The notes below the pieces were generated by a model that ran no database searches, was not told the DNA's origin, and saw only the letters and a list, made by a program, of their open reading frames with translations. From contig JAFGJC010000181.1 in the NCBI GenBank assembly GCA_016929305.1, forward strand, positions 1 through 21,348: 21,348 nucleotides of DNA, written 5' to 3'. Origin of the DNA: a candidate division CSSED10-310 bacterium. Lineage in GTDB: Bacteria; CSSED10-310; JAFGJC01. Below are positions 16,230 to 21,348 of the stretch, one piece after another. A program made the translations under genes and the position numbers. Position 1 is the first letter of the stretch. The number at the start of each line of letters is the position of its first letter.

Positions 16230-17036
16230 TCAGGGCATGATGACGATCGCGGCAAGTATCTCGTCCGGATGTTGAAAAAGCCGCAACACGGTTGCTGTCA
16301 ATTGAATCCGCAATAAAACAGTGTTTTCTTCCGCTAGGAGGAAATCCCCGGCAAGGGTATACAGGGAATCGATGTCTGCGATCAGATCATAATTCTCGAA
16401 TATCTCTTTCAGCTTCTTTTCTGAATTTTCCCTGGTCAATCCCGGGAAACGCTGTTGAAAATGCTTTAGCGGCAGAAGCATAAAAAATCCGGAACACGAA
16501 ATGAATGATACCGGGAAACCCGCTATATCCATGATATTTTCCCCAATTGTTGCCTGAAGCTTGGTATCGTCAACATCGTCTTCGCTGAAATTCAGAACAT
16601 CCAATTGAATCTGGCGCGGATCAGACTGCGCAGCACCTCTTTTTACCGATTTCAATGGAACCCATGCAATATCGGCAGGAAATGCCGGAGCCAGAATATC
16701 AAACGCAGTATTCTTCCAACGCACCATTAAATTCCGGATACTGTCAACTGTCATTTTGCGTCGGGCTGCCGCCAAAATTTTCTTGCGAACTGTTTCAAGC
16801 TTCCTCATCGGAATTGATCTGATATCTTTCCTGATATTCAACATCTTCTCAAGCTTTTCCCGGCATTTCGGACAGGCGATGGCATGATACGGCAGCTCCC
16901 CATCAGGATTATTTTTTATTTCCAGCCAGTCTGATTCGCGTAAATGTCTCCCTGACATTTCTTTCTGTTCGATATTGATTACGGCGTCCATCAATAGTCC
17001 ATAAAATTCAGCTTCATTGTTTGTTTTGTTATTCAT
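16230..17036 (-). CDS. Putative zinc-binding anti-sigma factor
   Basis: 268 residues. It starts 6 nt after the sigma stop codon, with GGAAAG inside the end of the sigma gene serving as ribosome-binding site, so the two are translationally coupled. Residues 51-58 (HAIACPKC) are the HxxxCxxC signature of zinc-binding anti-sigma (ZAS) domains, followed by a helix (REKLEKMLN) as in that family. ZAS proteins bind and silence an ECF sigma factor in the cytoplasm. The C-terminal ~140 residues are not a family I recognise. There is no clear transmembrane helix (only a weak hydrophobic patch near 185), so it is probably soluble. Release of the sigma factor would then need a cytosolic signal such as redox change, partner binding or proteolysis. 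Confidence 0.75.
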   Translation of the reverse strand: MNNKTNNEAEFYGLLMDAVINIEQKEMSGRHLRESDWLEIKNNPDGELPYHAIACPKCREKLEKMLNIRKDIRSIPMRKLETVRKKILAAARRKMTVDSIRNLMVRWKNTAFDILAPAFPADIAWVPLKSVKRGAAQSDPRQIQLDVLNFSEDDVDDTKLQATIGENIMDIAGFPVSFISCSGFFMLLPLKHFQQRFPGLTRENSEKKLKEIFENYDLIADIDSLYTLAGDFLLAEENTVLLRIQLTATVLRLFQHPDEILAAIVIMP

Positions 17037-17042
17037 CGTCGT

Positions 17043-18191
17043 TTACTTTCCTTCCGCCGTGAAAAATTTCAGATACGCTTCCTGAAGCAGTCTTTTCACC
17101 GATTCAATCTGTTCCCTTATAATCTCCAGGTCCAGACCATTCCTTTCTGCAATGGATTCGAGCGTATAACCCATCCACCACAACTCAAAATTCCGCCGGT
17201 TTTCTTTCTCAAAATCTCTCAAACTGAAACGTACGAATTCTTCCGCTTTTTGTTTGGTCACTTCAATAACAGCTTCATCCACTCTGCATAGTTGGGAAAT
17301 AGCGCTTGGTGTCTTTCCTTTGATCAGCTCAAATAGAATTCTTTTTTCGTCATCATTGAATTCCTTCAGCAGCCATCTGACATAGTTGTTTCGCAATCCA
17401 AACAAAATATCGGCGATTCTGTATTGAACCTTTGTGTACCTCATCTGACACATCAAACCGATCTCTTTGTATGAATAACCTTTCATCCAAAGAACGATCA
17501 CTTTTCTGTCGATTATGTTAAGTGCTTCAAGGAATTGCTCCATCATCATAAGATTTTCCGCTCGCCTGGCTGACGGCAGCGTGCTGCGGGGAATCATAAG
17601 ATAAGGCGCTTCAGACTCGATAATATCATCAAGACGCACATCAGCAGGATCTTCTTCGATGTTCACAATCCTGTCTCTGCTTCTGCACTCGTCTCTGATG
17701 AGGTTTTTATCCGCAGTCACCAGAAATCCGTACCCTTTTTTATTTGATGTATAGGCATCGATATTGAGTATACGTAAAAACTTCTTTTGTATGATATCTT
17801 CAGCCGGAATATCCAGACTGAAACATTTGAGAAGTTTAGAATCCAGAACAAACAATGTCGCAGACAGAGCGACAAACAAAGCATCTACAGCACCGATTGA
17901 ATCCTTGCCGGGAACACGTGAACTGGATGCAATTCGTGTCAAGCACACATCAATCATGATATTGATTCGCGTCAGCACATCGAGGTATCGCGGACGATAT
18001 ACATGTTGAGATTCGGGTTTGGCTGGTTTTCTCTCGATCTTGCGTTTCAGCACCTGCTGAAGCTTCAAACTTTCGATAAGCGTTTGTTTCAATTGCTCGT
18101 TCGTCCAGGATTCCACATGATAATTTTGTTCGATATCGATCCCCGGCGAAGCTTTTTGCTTTGGTTCGGCAACGATTTTTTTCCTGGTCAT
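17043..18191 (-). CDS. ECF-like RNA polymerase sigma factor with N- and C-terminal extensions
   Basis: 382 residues, about twice a standard ECF sigma factor. AGGAGG precedes ATG 18191. Residues 1-95 are a basic, helical extension. Residues ~101-174 match sigma region 2: AEDIIQKKFLRIL at 130-142 and LVTADKNLIRDECRSRDR at 157-174. Residues ~215-268 match region 4 with the helix-turn-helix YSYKEIGLMCQMRYTKVQYR. Residues ~275-382 add a tail with two further HTH-like segments (around 294-320 and 341-377). It would direct RNA polymerase to a dedicated promoter. The CGTTTATA motif upstream of it suggests autoregulation, the usual pattern for ECF genes. The next gene is its likely anti-sigma factor. 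Confidence 0.85.
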   Translation of the reverse strand: MTRKKIVAEPKQKASPGIDIEQNYHVESWTNEQLKQTLIESLKLQQVLKRKIERKPAKPESQHVYRPRYLDVLTRINIMIDVCLTRIASSSRVPGKDSIGAVDALFVALSATLFVLDSKLLKCFSLDIPAEDIIQKKFLRILNIDAYTSNKKGYGFLVTADKNLIRDECRSRDRIVNIEEDPADVRLDDIIESEAPYLMIPRSTLPSARRAENLMMMEQFLEALNIIDRKVIVLWMKGYSYKEIGLMCQMRYTKVQYRIADILFGLRNNYVRWLLKEFNDDEKRILFELIKGKTPSAISQLCRVDEAVIEVTKQKAEEFVRFSLRDFEKENRRNFELWWMGYTLESIAERNGLDLEIIREQIESVKRLLQEAYLKFFTAEGK

Positions 18192-18458
18192 TCAGGACCT
18201 CCTGAAGCTATTGAAATTGAGATTCTGCGACCATAATAATCCGCGGAATTAAATTGTCAATTCGAAATGAGTCATGAATATAAACGCTGCCATATGAAAA
18301 ATTGCAGTTAAAAACCATTTTTTCAGCTCCCGTATGAAAATACGAATTCGACAAGTAAAAATTCGTCCCGGAACGTCATATCGGCTCATATCGGTATGGA
18401 ACGAAGTTCACATCGCATACTGCTGCGCTCGAGTATTCGAGACAATACATAATTCTGG
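18192..18458. other. Intergenic region upstream of the sigma gene
   Basis: 267 bp carrying site D and the sigma ribosome-binding site. CATATCGG occurs twice near 18377-18400, and an inverted repeat CTCGA-GTAT-TCGAG lies at about 18429-18442 without a T-run. No RNA gene is evident. Confidence 0.4.
18279..18311 (-). promoter_or_regulatory. Bipartite promoter-like motif, site D (sigma gene)
   Basis: Minus strand: TTAACTGCAAT, 14 nt, CGTTTATA (18279-18286), TTC, ATG. It lies 87 nt upstream of the sigma start codon. Its upstream box is the weakest of the four but keeps the AC, G and A positions. Confidence 0.55.
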
Positions 18459-19931
18459 TTAAAAGTGCCTGAAATATTTAAAATTGCGCTCCGTGATATC
18501 GTAAAGAAAAATTTCATGCGTGACATATCTGCCTTCAAGATCACATTCTTCAATAATTTCATCCAAAATTGTCCGGGGTTGTTGCCTGAGTATGAATTGG
18601 GAAACGATCAGATCCTGGCATCCATCGCTGTCGACATCATCAAAAACCATTCGATGATCAAAAGACAATTCCTGTAACCAGCACATGGAATTATAATCAT
18701 AGTTTCTTTTCAGGATGATTTCCGGTGCCCCATGATCAAACCGATACAATGTATCTGCGCCGTGAATACATCCATATTTTTTCGCTTTGCATGAAATCAA
18801 CACTTCTTGATGACCGTCATTCTCGATATCGATAACACCTAATATTTCAATGTGATTCGATCGATCGATACATTTCCAATAAGCAAATTGATTGGATATT
18901 GTCTCTCTGACGGCAAGCAGCCTTTGCTGTCGTTCATTTTCCGGAATATCCGTTGACTCCGCCATTGAATCCTTTGGAGACAGTTCGGGCATGAACAAAC
19001 CGACGATTTGGAATCCCTCAGCAAAACAGGCATGTTCATCGTACGCCACAATAAGATATGCAAGATGGGAGGTGTCGAGTTGAACGGGAACAATATGTTT
19101 GATGGAAAAAAATCCGGCTTTAGCTTCGGTTAGCCCGCCATCCCTGGCTGGAACGGCAGCTTCAAATAATTCGCCCGGCGAAAAGACAGAAAGAAATCTC
19201 CTGGCGATCTCGTTGCGTTTTGGTACAGTTACCTCATCAATGCCAAACCGGTATTTACATGTAATTGGCGTTAAAAAGATAATCCTGTCATTCCGGCATT
19301 CAAAAGATTCCTCCGGATAGCCATGTTCAATCAATATCAACGCAGATATAGCAGCAGCTTTCACGAAGGGCTTCCTTGACGTTTGGAGGTTTTCGATTTC
19401 AACTCGAGCTTCACCGGCTTCGTTTCCTGAGAGGCTTATGGCATCCAATACAACTCCCTGATCAAGCCATTCGCTGCTTTGCAAATACTTTTTCAAATGC
19501 GGAACAACAGCGCTTCCATAAGATCCAATGGCACTCATGGCTGCCCGTTTAACCCAATCGTTGGAATCACTAGTCATCGTGTCTAATATTTTAAGTCCTT
19601 GAGGCCTGATGTGTGCCAACAATTCCGCCAATCGTATTCTGTGGTGAATGTCAGGATGCTCAATCTTTTTTTTCAGAAGAGGCAGAACAATGCTTCCTGA
19701 ATCGATCAGTTTTTCCCAAGCTCGTGCAGCCATCTCCGGATTATTGCTTTCGAAATCATCTATCCATTGTTCATATGAAGTATTGGCAGTAGTTGTTGGG
19801 AGTTCTTCCCGAATATTATGATGGATGCTTATTCCCTGGTTTTTGGGAGCATCCTGACTCCCTGTTGTGAAAAAACAAAGAATCATTGATGCAATGAAAT
19901 AACTTAAAAAATTACGATAAATAAAGTTCAA
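18459..19931 (-). CDS. Exported HEAT-repeat and FG-GAP/VCBS-like protein
   Basis: About 490 residues from a TTG start at 19931; no better ATG exists before the signal peptide, and a purine-rich AGGGATAGGG lies upstream. Residues 1-25 are a signal peptide (FIASMILCFFTTG). Residues ~50-190 are HEAT-like helical repeats (HIRPQGLKILDTM, DSNDWVKRAAMSAIGSYG, KPFVKAAAISALILI). The C-terminal ~130 residues carry two Ca-binding-loop motifs of FG-GAP/VCBS type, DIENDGHQEVLIS (~368) and DDVDSDGCQDLIVS (~431). HEAT repeats bind proteins and FG-GAP-like blades often occur in secreted proteins that bind calcium or ligands. It lies downstream of the right-edge Pro/Thr gene with a 58-bp gap and may be co-transcribed. 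The central ~170 residues are unassigned. Confidence 0.8.
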   Translation of the reverse strand: MNFIYRNFLSYFIASMILCFFTTGSQDAPKNQGISIHHNIREELPTTTANTSYEQWIDDFESNNPEMAARAWEKLIDSGSIVLPLLKKKIEHPDIHHRIRLAELLAHIRPQGLKILDTMTSDSNDWVKRAAMSAIGSYGSAVVPHLKKYLQSSEWLDQGVVLDAISLSGNEAGEARVEIENLQTSRKPFVKAAAISALILIEHGYPEESFECRNDRIIFLTPITCKYRFGIDEVTVPKRNEIARRFLSVFSPGELFEAAVPARDGGLTEAKAGFFSIKHIVPVQLDTSHLAYLIVAYDEHACFAEGFQIVGLFMPELSPKDSMAESTDIPENERQQRLLAVRETISNQFAYWKCIDRSNHIEILGVIDIENDGHQEVLISCKAKKYGCIHGADTLYRFDHGAPEIILKRNYDYNSMCWLQELSFDHRMVFDDVDSDGCQDLIVSQFILRQQPRTILDEIIEECDLEGRYVTHEIFLYDITERNFKYFRHF

Positions 19932-19989
19932 GCTTTCATGCCCTATCCCTTCATTCTAAGCAGCCAATACCTCTTCAGCTCGCCGCAGC

Positions 19990-21348
19990 TTATAGGCTAT
20001 AGTGGCCTTTAAGATATACATCCGGACAGCTCTGTCCGGTATTCACGGTCTGGACATGCAGGTCAGCAAAATAGTCATCGGTGACGCCTTCCGGATCAAA
20101 GGTAACCTCGACATACTGATCCGAGCCGCCCGGCAGATCAAAGTACTCCGGCACGTTAGCGGTGAAGTTATCCGCATCGGCTCCATCGATCCATACATGC
20201 ATGTTCAGGGTACCGCCACCGGTGTTGCGAAGCGTGCCCACGGGTTTGGTCTCCGGAATGAACTGCACTTCCGACGGCCAGTCGACGCATAACAGGTTGC
20301 CCGGCGGCGTCGGTGTCGGCGTGTTTGGCGGCTCCGTCGGCAGGGGGGTGGGTGTTGATGTATTACATGATGTATCCCAGCCGAATTCAAATAAATCATA
20401 ATTGCCAAATAGTCCGGTAATACTAGGATCCGTCATTGCTGCCCAAAAACGTATACCGCTGGCACTCCCAGTGCAATCAGGCCAGGCAAACTCCGGAATA
20501 ATTACTTTTATAGTCAATCCCTCGGCAAACGTTAAATCATGGTAATAATCGAATCCATCACTCAGGCTGATCCATGACGGCGCACAATAAAAGTCGCCAT
20601 ATACTTCCAATATCGCAAACAGCGGATAACCACCTAATTGATAGCCTGTAGTATTGCAGATGTGCACTTTCAACCCGCAAGGATCACCGGCATGAAACAT
20701 GTTCGACGGCATTTCCAGGGTTACACCGAGTTCATTGCATTCAGGCGTCGGTGTCGGCGGTGTGATTGTCGGTGTGATTGTTGCGGTCCGGACCGGTGTG
20801 GGCGTGCGGGTTGGCGTGTTCGTCGGTGACGGCGGTGTGGCGGTGCCGGAAAAGGTCGGCGGGGGTGTCGGTGTCGGCGTGAATGTGGGGGGTATCGGCG
20901 TCCAGGAGGGAATCGGCGTGTTGGTCGGCGTTCCGGGTCCTGTGGTCGGTGTGAATGTCGGCGGCGGGGTCCACGATGGAATCGCTGTATTGGTCGGCAT
21001 GGATGTGGGTGTCCAGGACGGAATCGGCGTATTGGTCGGCGTCCCGGGTCCTGTGGTTGGTGTGAATGTCGGCGGCGTGAACGGCGTGTTGGTCGGCAGC
21101 GGATAGGTGGGCGCGGGTGTCGGTGTGAGCGTAGGCGGCGGTGGCTGGCAGTTCTCAAGCTCGAATGCATATTCCGGCACATCGAAATTGTCCGTCCACC
21201 GGGCGTAGCCCTTGGTGATGCGGATTTCATCCATCCAGCCATTCATAAACGTATCCGGCGCAAGCACTCCTGAGCTGCCAATAAACAGACTCGCATTGAA
21301 ATTCGTTAATGGACCAAAAGGTTCCGATATCGTTAAATCTTTTTCAAT
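19990..21348 (-). CDS. Secreted LamG / Pro-Thr linker / Ig-like surface protein (5' end outside window)
   Basis: The frame is open from the right edge to the stop at 19990 (452 codons visible); a GTG at 21267 is internal. The first visible part is the end of a LamG/concanavalin-like domain (LFIGSSG, then GWMDEIRITKGYARW). A Pro/Thr linker of ~136 residues follows (20740-21147), containing a 20-residue unit repeated twice. Next is a ~125-residue module with a conserved GDFYCAPSW and RFWAAM core, shared with the left-edge protein. After a short Pro/Thr spacer the C-terminus is an Ig-like domain of the choice-of-anchor D/HYDIN type (NTGGGTLNMHVWI, then YVEVTFDPEG). It is an extracellular, probably carbohydrate- or surface-binding protein. 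No enzyme motif is visible. Confidence 0.88.
   Translation of the reverse strand: MEKDLTISEPFGPLTNFNASLFIGSSGVLAPDTFMNGWMDEIRITKGYARWTDNFDVPEYAFELENCQPPPPTLTPTPAPTYPLPTNTPFTPPTFTPTTGPGTPTNTPIPSWTPTSMPTNTAIPSWTPPPTFTPTTGPGTPTNTPIPSWTPIPPTFTPTPTPPPTFSGTATPPSPTNTPTRTPTPVRTATITPTITPPTPTPECNELGVTLEMPSNMFHAGDPCGLKVHICNTTGYQLGGYPLFAILEVYGDFYCAPSWISLSDGFDYYHDLTFAEGLTIKVIIPEFAWPDCTGSASGIRFWAAMTDPSITGLFGNYDLFEFGWDTSCNTSTPTPLPTEPPNTPTPTPPGNLLCVDWPSEVQFIPETKPVGTLRNTGGGTLNMHVWIDGADADNFTANVPEYFDLPGGSDQYVEVTFDPEGVTDDYFADLHVQTVNTGQSCPDVYLKGHYSL
20896..21066 (-). repeat. Duplicated 60-bp Pro/Thr linker unit
   Basis: Two near-identical 60-bp units (21007-21066 and 20896-20955), each encoding FTPTTGPGTPTNTPIPSWTP, lie 111 bp apart within the linker. 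The identity at DNA level extends a little beyond each unit. Such repeats expand and contract by slippage or recombination and may vary between strains. Confidence 0.8.

Noticed and set aside
15233..17036. CHAT-gasdermin type defence pair
   Set aside because: The small neighbours are a ZAS-motif protein and a signal-peptide BamE-like protein; neither looks like a bacterial gasdermin.
8348..18191. Type III-E CRISPR (Craspase) locus
   Set aside because: TPR-CHAT and a sigma factor occur, but no Cas7-11-like protein, repeat-spacer array or recognisable Csx30/Csx31 is in the window.
20699..21106. Plus-strand Val/Gly-rich ORF
   Set aside because: It is the antisense shadow of the Pro/Thr linker (Thr-Pro codons read as Val-Gly on the other strand), with no ribosome-binding site.

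Overview
The window looks like a chromosomal segment of an uncultured Gram-negative bacterium. Two predicted lipoproteins, a BamE/SmpA-like secreted protein and many Sec signal peptides imply an outer membrane. Very long Pro/Thr linkers joining lectin-like and Ig-like modules are typical of surface proteins from several little-cultured phyla. I cannot name the lineage. I see no rRNA, tRNA, CRISPR array, transposase or integrase. All genes lie on the minus strand except one of the two CHAT genes.

Layout from left to right. (1) 1-1287: a secreted Pro/Thr-linked multidomain protein, cut by the left edge. (2) 1615-8069: a minus-strand cluster of small exported or zinc-binding repeat proteins: an unknown secreted protein, a three-TPR protein overlapping a multi-CxxC zinc protein, two exported ankyrin proteins, two lipoproteins (one with five exact 37-residue repeats) and an exported TPR protein, plus two or three possible leader-type small ORFs. 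(3) 8348-15198: two divergent TPR-CHAT protease paralogues sharing a 239-bp intergenic region. Each has nine tandem 46-residue repeats at the same residues (128-541) and an intact His/Cys dyad. (4) 15233-15880: a secreted protein with a BamE/SmpA-like C-terminus. (5) 16230-18191: a sigma/anti-sigma pair. The ECF-like sigma factor has an extra C-terminal part, and the partner carries the HxxxCxxC zinc anti-sigma motif. (6) 18459-19931: a HEAT-repeat plus FG-GAP/VCBS-like exported protein. (7) 19990-21348: a second Pro/Thr-linked surface protein, cut by the right edge.

The most interesting signal is a bipartite DNA motif, ACKGYWAH-N14-CGTTTATA-N3-ATG. It occurs four times, always between genes, always on the minus strand, and 45 to 130 nt upstream of a start codon. 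The four genes are the sigma factor itself, the BamE-like protein, the exported TPR protein and the left Pro/Thr protein. I infer an autoregulated envelope or surface regulon controlled by this sigma/anti-sigma pair. The two neighbouring CHAT proteases are candidate regulators, by analogy with the TPR-CHAT protease that controls a sigma factor in type III-E CRISPR loci. That last link is inference only, because no CRISPR component is present here.
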